Source of the DNA: Andalucia godoyi
Taxonomy: Eukaryota; Discoba; Jakobea; Jakobida; Andaluciidae
Direction of reading: 5' to 3'
NCBI GenBank assembly: GCA_009859145.1
Contig: VRVR01000001.1
Span: forward strand, 186,001-250,000
Length of the DNA stretch: 64,000 nucleotides
Shown here one piece after another: positions 48,801 to 58,301 of this stretch (its first letter is position 1; each line of letters begins with the position of its first letter). The notes under the pieces are model-generated. The model saw nothing but the letters and a program-made list of their open reading frames with translations, made no database searches and was not told where the DNA came from. Position numbers and translations under genes: made by a program.

Positions 48801-51800
48801 CAGCAGCGTCCGAGTCTTCCAAAAACGAAACGACATTTGAAGTGTTGCAAGCATTCGTTTTTCTCTCAAGCACATCCATCGAAAGCGCGCAAGACGCATG
48901 TCCGAAAGGCGTTTCTTCCAAAAGAAGAAAGCCATTCTGAGCATCTTATTTTGGGTAGTATCATTAAGTCGACGCGATATGACACAGTCCTGGACGTGCG
49001 CCATCATTCGCGACAGCGCAAGAGACATTATACGAATGCTGTCTATTTCAAAAACAGTTCTTGAGAACTGATCCAGACGCCTTTCTCGCGAAGCATATCT
49101 GCCCCACCGATGAAGAGCGCTGCGCTTCAAGAAGTGCTCATTCGCGGCATCCGCGTAGCGCTGCAAGACCCTCGATCGCGGGAGCTTATCAATCTCGTAT
49201 TGCATTGTCGCGAATGCGAATCGCAACAGAGAATCGCGGTGCATGGCTGCCAGTCGATTCCGAAACTGCGCGAGCTCGCAGTTCTGTCTCCAGTACATAA
49301 AACACGAAACCCTGTACTTCCGAGACATGTTCTGGGAGAGAGTGTTGCACAGTTTTCTCAGGCCCACATGTCTGCGAGTACATGCCACCCACTTCCGGAA
49401 ACAGAGCTTCTCGAAAAAGAAGAGAAACCAATGAACAAACGCAATTCTCGAACGTCCTTGCGGCGTTAGCAGCGAAGTTCGGAGATGTTCCGCGTGCTGC
49501 CTCTCTCTGCAGTTCACCAGGAATCGATACCACCACACGCCAAAATGCACGCGGTATGCGGAGCATGAAACCGAGCGGCGTATGATCCTTTCTTTGGCTG
49601 AAAAGGAAGACCGGACACTCCAAAAGCGAAGCACAAATTGAGCGAAAAATCGCTGCATTCGCGAGCGGATAAGATTTGCGAGCACAAAGTCGGAAACTCG
49701 CATGCAAAAACGATGAAGCAGACACCTCTTAAAGAATCTGAGCACAACCTTGCACAGCACTCTTCGATGCCGTATCTGCCAGGAGGCGTGTACCCAGATG
49801 GACATGCAGTGGCGAAGGGAGGCTCGTGTTTTCTGTTCTTGGAATCGACGGAGCGAGCTTCTCTCCACGAGTTTCGTCATCCAAGAGTCAAACGTCAGCA
49901 AGATTTTCCTGGACTCGAAGGATTCAGCAAGTCGGCTTCCACGCTGATGCACGAGATTCCCTGCATCTTTCGTCTTCTTGAAAGCCGCAAACCACTTCTG
50001 AACGAACTTCCATGCCCACCATCGCGAGTATCGCTGGTCGATGATCCTCAGATACCTTTGATGGGAAACTGCTTGCTTCCATAATTCAAACAGCCGTTTC
50101 TGTGACAAGCGATGGAGACTCCCAAACAAGCGACGCAATCGATCCATGTATCTCACATTTCTCCGAAGAATCACCAAAAGATACAGAGAATGCCGGTTGT
50201 CCAGCACTCGCGAAATTCTGTAGCGAATGTACTTTTGCCTCTGTGCCCAATGGTGAAACAAGATCCACGAGGAAAAGAACACGGCTGCCAGCGATCGATC
50301 GTGAACGGCTGTCAACGCGCGTGAAAAGGATGCGAAATGGCGATGATCCTCTAGCTTCCGCAGCCAAGTTTGAAAGATTCTCCGCACAAAACAAACTCGG
50401 AGCAAAGAGACATTCTTTACCGACCCGTGATGCGCCGCGACTAACCTCACCCAGCGCCGCCATGCAGTCCGCTGAAACTGTCGACGCTGAAACCGGACTG
50501 CAAGGCGTTTTTGTTCGGCTTTTCCACGATCAGAAGAGCGAGCAATACGATGCCAGCTGCGAAGGCATCGCGTCAAAAGCAGTGCGTGGCGAAAATCGAC
50601 CAGAAGTTGTTCAATCCCACCCTCTGCATGCACTGCAGCCTTCGTTTGGGCTTTCAAAAAACCGCAGCGATCCTGCCCCGAAGAAACGGAATCTGTTCTG
50701 CTCAACCCAGCTAGGCGAGATTCAACATCCCAGGGGAGGATTGCCACTGGCGACCTCGGAATGTGCGGCTCGAGAAACGAATCCGAATGTGGACGTGCAT
50801 TCGCCTGCCGGGAACAAGTGGGGGGCAAGGAGCTGCGAGCCACACTGCTGGCTCCCGTCTGCAAGAAGAAACTGGCTGAAACCAAATCTTCCTGCAACGG
50901 CTTTTCACTGTGTTCGTACGCTGTCTCGTCTGCTCCTTTGTGTCCTTTCCCGAACGGACTGGCCAGCAGCATAACATCTGCCCGGGAATGAAGCCTGGGC
51001 GCTTTCGCCGAACGGTGTTCTATGAATGACTGAAATGACTTCAAATGCTCTCGGCTCTGATCCGCAGCATCAGGAAGATCCCTCACATATCGGAGCTTCT
51101 TTCTCAGGTTCGCGAGCAAATCTTGTTGTGCCCAGGACTTTCTCTCCATCTTGTATAGCCAGTAGCAGAACGCATACCTGGTTCTAGAATGAACGGAGTT
51201 CCGTCTCACGAATTGTACTCTCAGTACGTCAACCAGCAAGTCCTTCCAGGCACACCAGAAGTACCGCATGGTAAGTCTGGAGGACTGCTTTCGCACGGCA
51301 TCCCGTAAGAAGACAGAAAGCCGCTGCCGTCTGTGCCAGCAGCGCAAGCAGCTTCCCAGAATTCGTCTTCTGGCCGCAGCAGCGATCTTTCTTCCGGAGA
51401 CCTCCACGGTTTTCGAGTATTTCGACCGCAACAAGAGCATGTGGAAGCAAAATTTCAACAGCGGGCCGTTCTCGAAGGCCTTCAGCAGTGTTCTGGAGCG
51501 CAAACTCTGCTTTCGCAGTGTCCATTCCCAAACGAATTTGGAAAAGACCCAGTTGACAGTGACCCTGGAAATCAGCTGTTGAAGAGAATCGTGGAAGACA
51601 CCGACGCGCCGGGAATACGACGCATTCGCTTGGAGCGTGTGAAAAGCAGCCCCACACTCGACTTTCTTCAGCACATCCGACAGCGAAAAACACAGAGTGT
51701 GAAGCCTCGACAAGTAGTTCCCTCTCGCTTTCCATGTTCGGAAGCACTGGGCGATTGCCCTGGTCCTTCTGTGTTCCTGCACCTTCGATGCCAGGTGCAG

Positions 51801-54224
51801 TTCATGTTCTCGCCGACGTGAACTAAATCGGAGCCGTTCAAAAAAGAGTGCAATAATCGATCGCGCACACAAAGCCGCCATTCTGGAGGCTCCGTACTTC
51901 CGAAGAAGACGCCGATTCTTGACAAATGTCCAACGACTGAACAAATATCGGACATCCCCCAACTGAGCCACTTTGCATATCCTTTGCGTGAACATCCGCT
52001 TTCGCGCCATCATTTGAGACTTCGCTGTCCACACGGTCAAGCAGGATCGAAGGCGACAAGATGCGTCGCTGTTTCGTACAGCACCCTCAAATACTTGCAG
52101 TCGCGAACGAACTCTCCAAAAAGAAAAGAAGCAGTGCAGTACGAAAGAGAGGCACACGCAGCTGAGATCGCTGTCGAAACGTAGCAGGCTGCTGCAGCCG
52201 CGCACCTTTGCTGTCCACCGTTCCCAGACATGGCGAGTGAATGCCGAATTGAATTTGTTCTTTGCAACCACTAATAGTACCCGATTGTATCCTCGCTTTC
52301 TAAATGTGGAATACCAGTACGTGAACGTATCTCGCGTAGCTCGGATCCTCCATTTCTCGCGAATATGGTCGATCACTTGGTTTGCAGTCTGTACGTGCTT
52401 CCAAAGCAGAGCCCACGTTTGGAAGAACCGATGAAGGATTCGGTACTGGCACCGCTGTTCAGTGAGCAGAGAGCCCCTTGACAAGAAGAACAACTTCCGA
52501 GTAAGAGCGAGCCAGATACCAAAGGCAGCAGTCGCTCTTCTTTTGCTGACAGTTTTCTGAAACGAGTGTGTGGCTTCTCGCAAGACAGCCTTTTGCACAC
52601 CGTGCTGATGCAACGCGCTGAAGCATTTGTGTCGTCGAATGACGGACCACCGAACTCGTGCAACCAGCGACGTACAATATCGCCGGTACCAGAAATGCAG
52701 CGCATATTTCACCGCAAGTCGACATTGCGTCTTCCTCAACAACGGCAGGAAGTGTTTGGCAAAGACGGTGCGTTGCTGGAGCAGTTTCCAGTGCGCTTGC
52801 AGAAGGCCGCGGTGGAAAATGGACTCGCAAGAATTCTGAAAACGCAAAACTTCCACGTGGTATTTGTGTTTCCTATACATCGCATGGAAGGCGACGTGCC
52901 TCAGCAGCTGACTGCGTCGGAAGTCGAACGCCGAAATCACCGTCTTCGAGAGCACCCTGAACGCATGTGCGCACTTCCAGCAGTGAAAACACTTCGCGAT
53001 TGTTCTCCTTCCGTTCAAGCGGTCCACCTCTTCCAGTACTGAATTTGATGTTCTCCAAAGATACATAAGGCAGTCCAGTGCTTTTCGAACCAGTACCGTG
53101 TCATAATGTTTGGAAGAAAGAACTTGCTGTTGACGAACTGTCCCCAACTGCATACACTTGTGACGCCATTCTCGGAAGTACCGTGACGTCTGCGAGGACC
53201 GAGAACGACATTCCAGCTGCCTGCGGGCTGCCGTCAGGCTTGCTTTTGTCAGGAATCTGCGAGCCCAGCGTTGGAAAAACATTCGACACATCGTCTGTCG
53301 GGAAATCATCGACATGGCCTCGTACTTGTCTAGTCTGTCGTCCATCTGACGAATCCAGCAACGGAATGAATGCCTGAGCAGTCGTTTCGCGGCCTTGTTG
53401 GAAATGTATCGGACACGCCGTCGTGCGATCTGTAATGAAACTGTCCGTGCGCTCCAGAAGTCAAACACACTGGTCTTCAAATGTAGTGACCGTATCTTGC
53501 AGATTACAGTTTGCAAGCACACATCTTCACGGTACAGCTTCTCCCACTGGCAGAAAGCGCGCTGCATCATACGGAACTGTATGCCGGCCCTCACAGCGGA
53601 TTCAAGATTTCGGAACCGCTGCTTCCTCTTCAGGCGGTCCACCCACCGAGAAAAGCATCTTTGCAGCAAGATGTTTCCGGCTGCCAGTTCCATTTCCCGG
53701 GAAGCGTGCTGAAGCAACATCCGCTGCTCGCATTTTCGCCTCCATTTTCGAAAGAACCGCTGCTGCAGCGCAGCGCGGAGTGCTGTTTTGTGGCGTTTCA
53801 CTGCAGCTTTCCAGAGAGTGAAATCCCAAAGACAGAGATGGTAGGCCTGAATAAACTCCAGCCTGTTCGCAAACTCGGACAGTCTCCACTGCAGCTTCCA
53901 TTCTCTAAAGCAGTGCTGCACAGAACATCGTCGAAACAGCTGCTTGAAGTGGAGAGTCTTCAGAAACAGAATTCTCCATCGTCCCCATGATTTGAGGCAA
54001 AGAAGACGATAATAGAAGACGTCGGATACTCTTTCCCGAGATTTGGCAATGTCTGCCGAAGGAGCAATCGGCGTCTTTTTCAAAGATTTTGATGACGAAA
54101 CTGGGTCCAAGTCCTCAATTCGCAGGGACGATTCCCCACAGCCGAGCAAGCCTGAATTCGACGACTGGTTCCGCGGAACCACGAGCACAGTAGGTCTTGG
54201 CTCGGGATAGCCAGGGAAGGACAT
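45804..54224 (-). CDS. SFI1: Giant SFI1-like centrin-binding repeat protein
   Basis: One uninterrupted frame of 2806 residues. Nearly the whole length is built of short Arg- and aromatic-rich helical units with a recurring L/F-x-x-W or F-x-x-W-(K/R) signature (FFRKWRRKC, CFSRWVDRL, HFWYRRYC, FRTWVIAMK), the Sfi1-type centrin-binding repeat. A non-repeat, Ser-rich linker at about residues 1080-1220 splits the array into two arms. The N-terminal 70 residues and the last few (DDHDQDE) are not repeats. By family knowledge each unit binds one centrin, forming filaments in centrioles, basal bodies or spindle poles. It is more than twice as long as human SFI1. The overlapping opposite-strand frames are shadows. 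Confidence 0.85.
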   Translation of the reverse strand: MSFPGYPEPRPTVLVVPRNQSSNSGLLGCGESSLRIEDLDPVSSSKSLKKTPIAPSADIAKSRERVSDVFYYRLLCLKSWGRWRILFLKTLHFKQLFRRCSVQHCFREWKLQWRLSEFANRLEFIQAYHLCLWDFTLWKAAVKRHKTALRAALQQRFFRKWRRKCEQRMLLQHASREMELAAGNILLQRCFSRWVDRLKRKQRFRNLESAVRAGIQFRMMQRAFCQWEKLYREDVCLQTVICKIRSLHLKTSVFDFWSARTVSLQIARRRVRYISNKAAKRLLRHSFRCWIRQMDDRLDKYEAMSMISRQTMCRMFFQRWARRFLTKASLTAARRQLECRSRSSQTSRYFREWRHKCMQLGTVRQQQVLSSKHYDTVLVRKALDCLMYLWRTSNSVLEEVDRLNGRRTIAKCFHCWKCAHAFRVLSKTVISAFDFRRSQLLRHVAFHAMYRKHKYHVEVLRFQNSCESIFHRGLLQAHWKLLQQRTVFAKHFLPLLRKTQCRLAVKYALHFWYRRYCTSLVARVRWSVIRRHKCFSALHQHGVQKAVLREATHSFQKTVSKRRATAAFGIWLALTRKLFFLSRGSLLTEQRCQYRILHRFFQTWALLWKHVQTANQVIDHIREKWRIRATRDTFTYWYSTFRKRGYNRVLLVVAKNKFNSAFTRHVWERWTAKVRGCSSLLRFDSDLSCVCLSFVLHCFFSFWRVRSRLQVFEGAVRNSDASCRLRSCLTVWTAKSQMMARKRMFTQRICKVAQLGDVRYLFSRWTFVKNRRLLRKYGASRMAALCARSIIALFFERLRFSSRRREHELHLASKVQEHRRTRAIAQCFRTWKARGNYLSRLHTLCFSLSDVLKKVECGAAFHTLQANASYSRRVGVFHDSLQQLISRVTVNWVFSKFVWEWTLRKQSLRSRTLLKAFENGPLLKFCFHMLLLRSKYSKTVEVSGRKIAAAARRRILGSCLRCWHRRQRLSVFLRDAVRKQSSRLTMRYFWCAWKDLLVDVLRVQFVRRNSVHSRTRYAFCYWLYKMERKSWAQQDLLANLRKKLRYVRDLPDAADQSREHLKSFQSFIEHRSAKAPRLHSRADVMLLASPFGKGHKGADETAYEHSEKPLQEDLVSASFFLQTGASSVARSSLPPTCSRQANARPHSDSFLEPHIPRSPVAILPWDVESRLAGLSRTDSVSSGQDRCGFLKAQTKAAVHAEGGIEQLLVDFRHALLLTRCLRSWHRIARSSDRGKAEQKRLAVRFQRRQFQRTAWRRWVRLVAAHHGSVKNVSLLRVCFVRRIFQTWLRKLEDHRHFASFSRALTAVHDRSLAAVFFSSWILFHHWAQRQKYIRYRISRVLDNRHSLYLLVILRRNVRYMDRLRRLFGSLHRLSQKRLFELWKQAVSHQRYLRIIDQRYSRWWAWKFVQKWFAAFKKTKDAGNLVHQRGSRLAESFESRKILLTFDSWMTKLVERSSLRRFQEQKTRASLRHCMSIWVHASWQIRHRRVLCKVVLRFFKRCLLHRFCMRVSDFVLANLIRSRMQRFFAQFVLRFWSVRSSFSAKERIIRRSVSCSAYRVHFGVWWYRFLVNCRERQHAEHLRTSLLTPQGRSRIAFVHWFLFFFEKLCFRKWVACTRRHVGLRKLCNTLSQNMSRKYRVSCFMYWRQNCELAQFRNRLAAMHRDSLLRFAFATMQYEIDKLPRSRVLQRYADAANEHFLKRSALHRWGRYASRERRLDQFSRTVFEIDSIRIMSLALSRMMAHVQDCVISRRLNDTTQNKMLRMAFFFWKKRLSDMRLARFRWMCLREKRMLATLQMSFRFWKTRTLLVLRQKQAEHLISSTVDSRSLLKAWTKWKLRHSVFLWFSAVLHRSVAESRRRWVLTVAFHYWRETGCYFRMTKDSLTHARAVLLSAQNRWRLQQWKRWTQYCRNLVRLSKRIVLIDNRHRVKNCIQHWKAHHFYLKALQKLRRTCGRQRAVCVLTYFLQLWRRSSIRQVLTSAFLRYWNAHRMGTSFGMWRSQFLASRWRMQCTRLAIAFRSHSVLVRQFKQWKDAQVRKRYFAHATLLIRSRLKRHTFHSMHQAFKAMQHWKKLLPFKLWHWKLQRKQRRSHVLAKAASAVTKLKLSSQFHKWMEFARRERCIWNARVFLKNRHLREMLKYFCYWVHRRRRVLFVSGLERHASLNLMSRFLCRWKHRFFVDRMDLFAEKFYIRLLKNRHMFLWRDSFLKCRFSCLVRMEERRLVSTTFLHWHGRYILLSFTRKCNLYLSRMVHRFVIGHFLAFWRHAAFARQRCAQGSRSLKKTFDRIVLRQTLGALRFHAKGAKHLRRRLIFLKHLEDSFSTAHISWHRALKHWAWQRIAQQYRLRVLERKVRGVRGSGISTAAFSWWKAKFAGAEYRNILCMRCAERSRTRMIRKSFLLWTQSLRDLYSARLFISSLHAVSRAILMRYAVQKWWQSLGDRRRFSSLRMQHSNNTQTYCFLWWRYLACVGEFRQMFLQRRMSLILSKWHGFVVDQTATASKYNSLKRRTSLGQTRLAFRSWLLLFRFRIVRAKLESRLRSSRVLFHTGLLQSVPRFAVLSPTSVLRGCFQMWRVQKFLRKSQRRHCSARLTEWKYKMHMACRIRRLTQRAALLHQSIWFKTWRSRLERHQVLRAMEDEAARFRRHSLLIRSFHHARWYHRTREVLRANFHRVCASLVSSQIQRYFLLVWCIRCAKRRYGRYRILAFASSRNAADCARVVKHAITIWKQKVSVIRLRCKMAEATDRATMTSYFKKWKSTYHHHSDHRMFTTIQQQSKTRLLLRTYFRTWVIAMKAKNWEMYDDHDQDE

Positions 54225-54671
54225 CCAGTAATTCAGTCGAGTTCTTTTTGTCCGTCCCTCTTTTTCCCCCCTAAATTGCTGCCACCCCTCCTTCTTCTCT
54301 TCGCAGTTTCAAAAATGGGCACGGAAGAACGGGGGACGCTTTTTATGGATTGCGCATATACTCAAAGTCTCGAACGGACTGGATTATGTTTCTTCTAATA
54401 GAAAAACAAAAACAAAAAGCAGCAAACACAGAATAATGTGGAAAATGAAAGGAATGCCGTTTTTCTGCACTGTGAATTGCAGTCCCCTTCAAATCGCAAT
54501 TGAAAAGACCGCCAAAAACACCAATTTAGTAAAACGGACTTTGGGGAGCTGCCCCAGTTGCAGAGGAAAAACAACGCTCGTAGATACCCGCTACAGACGT
54601 TTCCTCCAGAGGTCCCCCCGTGGCTGGACCGAGGAAATCCCCGGATACGGATTGTCGATTTGGACGATTTG
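54225..54671. other. Divergent promoter and possible unresolved 5' exon
   Basis: From about 54530 the frame that leads into the ankyrin gene is open and protein-like (YPLQTFPPEVPPWLDRGNPR, then IRIVDLDDL), but it has no ATG before 54672. An upstream exon with an acceptor near 54530-54565 is possible. I could not place its donor. Confidence 0.4.
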
Positions 54672-56205
54672 ATGCAGAGAGCAGTACGTTGGGTCGAGAG
54701 TGTCATTTTATTATCATTATTGTTATTATTGTTTTATTTGTGGTTGTTGCTCGGCTTCATCTCGTTTATTTTTCATAATTCGACCCATTTAATTATTATT
54801 CAATTCTTAATTTAATTTCTTTTTGTTTGCGTTCGCTTGCACTGTGGAGTACAGCCCCCACACAGTACGCTTCTCGAAACGCGCGTTAATTTCCGAGCTC
54901 ATGTCAGCGGACTCCAAGGCCACTCGGCCGCCAAGTGCTGTGAGAAAAACACTCGAAAAAACAGTGGACTGGGTCATCCAGAAGCTTGAGCAGTCGGAGG
55001 CAGGCTCTGGAAAATCAAAGAAGTTGCATGCAAAACGAAACACTGTTGCGTTGGAAGCTTCATTCTTGTCTCCTTTTGTGCACACCGATGTCCGAAGAAA
55101 ATCCGTGGACTCTACAAGTCTGATGTCGAACTCTCCAGGGACTTCTCGGTCCTCCACCCCTTCGACGACGGCCGATACTTCTTCATTAGGGAGAGCGTCG
55201 GCGACTTCTTCCCCTCTGCGAACGGCTTTGAGCACACAACCTAAGAGTTGGCCGCGGCTGCAGCAAGATATCGAAGCTGTGTGGAGCAGCCTTGCGAGTT
55301 CTCGATCCGATAATGGCGGCGCGGATAACCCACGTCGCATGTCTCTTGAGGATCGAGAAGACCTCATTAAATCCTTTCTGAGCCGATGCCGTCATGGCCG
55401 GGTGGAAGAAGTCAGCAGCATGCTTCGAGATCGGGTTGTGGATGTCGAGTGCTGCGATCACTTGGGCAACACGGGGCTGCTGATTGCTTGTCAAAATGGC
55501 CACTTGGAGATTGCGAAAGTGCTGCTGCAACACGGCGCAGACTGCGACATGAGAAACAATGCTGGAAACACTGCTCTGCACTTCAGTTTTGCGTTTGCAC
55601 ACATGTCTCTGGCGGAATACCTGTTGTCCGCTGGGGCGTCTGAGCACATCAGAAACTCGTTTGGTCTGTCGTGTCGCGAAGGTCTGAATCCCAATCGCCT
55701 TATCGACTCTGGCATCAAGAATCGCTTAAGGTCCAGTCTTTCTTCTCTGGACGGCGATTCGCAAGCAGACTCGTCGCCCAGCTTTCCAACGGACTCTCCT
55801 CGAACTCCTGGGTTCCGCGGACCCGCTTCTCCTCCGACGCCTTCCGTGCGTTTCCAGACTCCGCCCGTTTCCGCTTCCCCCTCCAGTTCTCATGATTCGT
55901 TGCTAAGCAGAAGGAAGCCGCAAAGAAAGTTGGAAGTGAACACGGAACTCAGCGCTTCCTGGCAAGCAGCAGACGCGGTTCCCGAAGATAGCGCAGGTTC
56001 CGGATTTTCTGTGAAAGTAGAAGTACCCGTTACGCCTGCCAGAAATGTTGATCACAAGAGCAGTCCTCCAGGAATCCTTGATATGCATTCGGTTGTGATT
56101 GCAGGATCGCAATCTCCAACATTTAGAGCAGTTGCCGAAGGCAAGACAAGGTGGGCACTGCCAGGCGCCGCACCATCCCCAACAAATCTGGGAGCAAGCT
56201 TTTGA
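54672..56205 (+). CDS. Ankyrin-repeat protein, disordered flanks
   Basis: Exons 54672-54683 and 54850-56205 join in phase 0 across a GTACGT...GTGGAG intron to read MQRAYSPHTVRFSKRALISE (455 residues). The preceding exon sequence may extend the N-terminus. Three ankyrin-type units lie at about residues 170-290 of the product (LGNTGLLIACQNGHLEIAKV, QHGADCDMRNNAGNTALHFS, LAEYLLSAGASEHIRNSFG). The rest is Ser/Pro-rich, with RRMSLEDREDLIKSFLSRCR just before the repeats. It probably acts as a binding adaptor. The 3' end is uncertain: an alternative donor (AAG-GTGGGC) near 56149 could splice to downstream frames. Confidence 0.65.
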
Positions 56206-56715
56206 ACTGCACAGGCACATTACTCACAGTAGCGCTGAGCGCCGTCTCTTTTTGCTCGCCACTTCCCCCCCTCCGCTGTCCATCTCCCCATGTCTCGAGC
56301 TCGTCGGGCAGTCGTTCGACAGCAACAACCAGCACCAAGCACCCGGCTGCAGTGCTGGAAATCATAGCCTCCAAAGCCTGTGATGAATGGCTAATCGCAA
56401 AGCAGAATTGGGTAAGTGGTTCGACACTCCCAAGCCGCAACTGTCGTTGCATTGCTGTACGTAAAAACCGCTTCCCTAGCGTGCGCTGTCACTTATTTGC
56501 TGCTTTAAATTGCTTGAGTCGAAAATTGGACGAATTTGTCCAGTGGTTCAGCGTGTCTTTTTGTTTTGTTTGTTGTTTCTTCATTTTTCCCCCTCGTCTT
56601 CACAAGTATCTTCTGTTCTTTTCGTAAAAAGAACACTTCCAATTCTCTGTTGCTTTCCTTTGATGCTGCATGCTGTCGACCTACTCCTGTTCAAAGGCGA
56701 ATTGGTCGGAGCAGC
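56206..56715. other. Between ankyrin gene and FAM221A homologue
   Basis: Contains a protein-like stretch (EIIASKACDEWLIAKQNW) ending at a perfect GTAAGT near 56415, so a further exon of the ankyrin gene or of a separate transcript is possible. From 56520 the DNA is T-rich promoter-like. Confidence 0.35.
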
Positions 56716-57690
56716 ATGTCTGCGGAATCGATGCTCCTGTCTCTTGTAGAGCAGTATGGAATTTCGGCCGGTGCAGCAGCGATGCTGGCACTTGAAGAAG
56801 ACTGTGCACAGTGGTCCATTTCCTGCGGAGTGTACGGTTCATTCCGTACAAATTCCACAAATGCAGATTGTTTCCGAGCGGGTCTTCTTTCCACGTGTTT
56901 CTGTGGACATGCTGCGTCTGTTCATCATGTTTCACAGTTGACAAGCGATGTTTTGCAAGACAAGAAGTCGATCCGTTCTTCTTGCGAAGTATGCAGTTGC
57001 AAGCGATTCCGGTGGATTCCAACTCGTCCTGAAATGATCGGAGAATGGTGGCTTCCTCGCCGTCCCAATTTCAAGATTTCCACCTATTTCGTAAAGTGCC
57101 ATTGTGATCATGGCCCTGCTGCTCATGATCCAGTGACACTTAAATGCAAACAGTGTTCTGGTTGCAAGAGATTTTCGTCGCATTTCGCTTGTCTTTGCTG
57201 CAACAAGTTCTGGGAAGATCACGACACGATCTGGGAAAATGAAAAAGAAAGAAGAAACGACAAGAGAACCATTCGTGAGCAGTACCTTCCACTGCACGGC
57301 GTCGATCCCGCGTTTCGAATCTCTCTATTGCAGCATCTTGAGGCCAATCCGCGCTTAGCGAAAACCGTGTCTGCCTCGGGAGCGGGATGTATGCTGACGG
57401 GTGGTGCCGATGACCGATTCACGAGCAGTGATGGCAGGACGGTGGCGAGATTGCCTGTGCTTACCGAGAAGAGCCGATTTCTCGCAGCTGTGGGGAATTC
57501 GGCTTCCGTGGATTCTTCTTCTTCTTCTTCTTCTTCTTCTTCCACTACTACTACTACTAATTATTGTCGATCCGTAGCGAATCCCCCGTGTTGCCTTTCT
57601 CAAGAAGGTTTTGTGCAATGCAAAGCATGCGGAAACCTGTTAAAGCGGACCGACGAGTACTGCAGCTCCTGTGCGAGATACAATCGATGA
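56716..57690 (+). CDS. FAM221A: FAM221A homologue, cysteine-rich
   Basis: The protein has 324 residues. Paired Cys/His modules appear in FAM221A order: STCFCGHAASVHH, CEVCSCKRFRWIP, VKCHCDHGPAAHDP, KCKQCSGCKRFSSHFACLCC, then FWEDHDTIWENEKERR. In animal FAM221A the matching string is CFCTHRYKQH, CQCRAYLYVP, CRCKHFADQH, CSKCSGFHSCFTCACG, AYAHDTVVETKQER. These would bind several zinc ions. The molecular function is unknown, and vertebrate members are linked to ciliated tissue. A Ser tract (TCT repeat, about 57518-57541) and a terminal C-x2-C...C-x2-C finger (CKACGNLLKRTDEYCSSC) extend the C-terminus beyond the family core. Confidence 0.78.
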   Translation: MSAESMLLSLVEQYGISAGAAAMLALEEDCAQWSISCGVYGSFRTNSTNADCFRAGLLSTCFCGHAASVHHVSQLTSDVLQDKKSIRSSCEVCSCKRFRWIPTRPEMIGEWWLPRRPNFKISTYFVKCHCDHGPAAHDPVTLKCKQCSGCKRFSSHFACLCCNKFWEDHDTIWENEKERRNDKRTIREQYLPLHGVDPAFRISLLQHLEANPRLAKTVSASGAGCMLTGGADDRFTSSDGRTVARLPVLTEKSRFLAAVGNSASVDSSSSSSSSSSTTTTTNYCRSVANPPCCLSQEGFVQCKACGNLLKRTDEYCSSCARYNR

Positions 57691-58301
57691 GCATGTGCGT
57701 GCAACTGCTCTGTTGTATAGTCTCTTCCTGTCAAAAGCGGGTGCCTCCCCTCATCCCACTCCTAGTTGTCCCCTAGCGACCCCGTCGATCTCAGAATCCG
57801 TGCCGCGCACCGCTGCACTACAATCGGAAAAGAAATAGATCGCACAGTTGCCACCGTGTTCCTTTTTTAAAAATGCATGTGCCATTTCTTGTTTGCTGTG
57901 CACATGTCCAGCGTCCAAAAAACACGCAGCGTTCTTTATTGCCTTCACTCTTCAGAAACCACAGACCGCGATTGCTGTCTGCTGTAGTCCGTACCAACTC
58001 TACTTGTCTGCTATCCACTGTAAAAAGAAAAAAATATTATTAAAAAATAAAAAAGCGTGTCCGATTGACAAGAGACAGGGAGCAGCCCAATCGCTGGGCA
58101 CCCAGGGCGTGTAGCGTCGAGATAAAAATGCACGTCTAACACCGCACTGACACTGCTGACAGCAGTGACATTCTGCACCACCCACTCCGTCCCTCCCCGG
58201 ATTGCCGATAACACTGTAATAGAATTCTGCAGCAAAAAAAAAAAGACAGAGAGAGCTTCAGAAAAGCTCCCAAGAATGCGTCCTCTCCTGTTCTTCTGAA
58301 A
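57691..58301. other. Intergenic with cryptic minus-strand exon-like blocks
   Basis: On the minus strand two T-rich tracts end in CTGCAG (about 58228) and TTTACAG (about 58019). Each is followed by an open block (YTPWVPSDWAAPC; RQVELVRTTADSNRGLWF). No GTATG donor links them, so I do not call a gene. Confidence 0.3.

Noticed and set aside
46000-53990. Long opposite-strand frames inside the SFI1-like gene
   Set aside because: They are shadows of the repeat-rich minus-strand gene with no domain similarity of their own.
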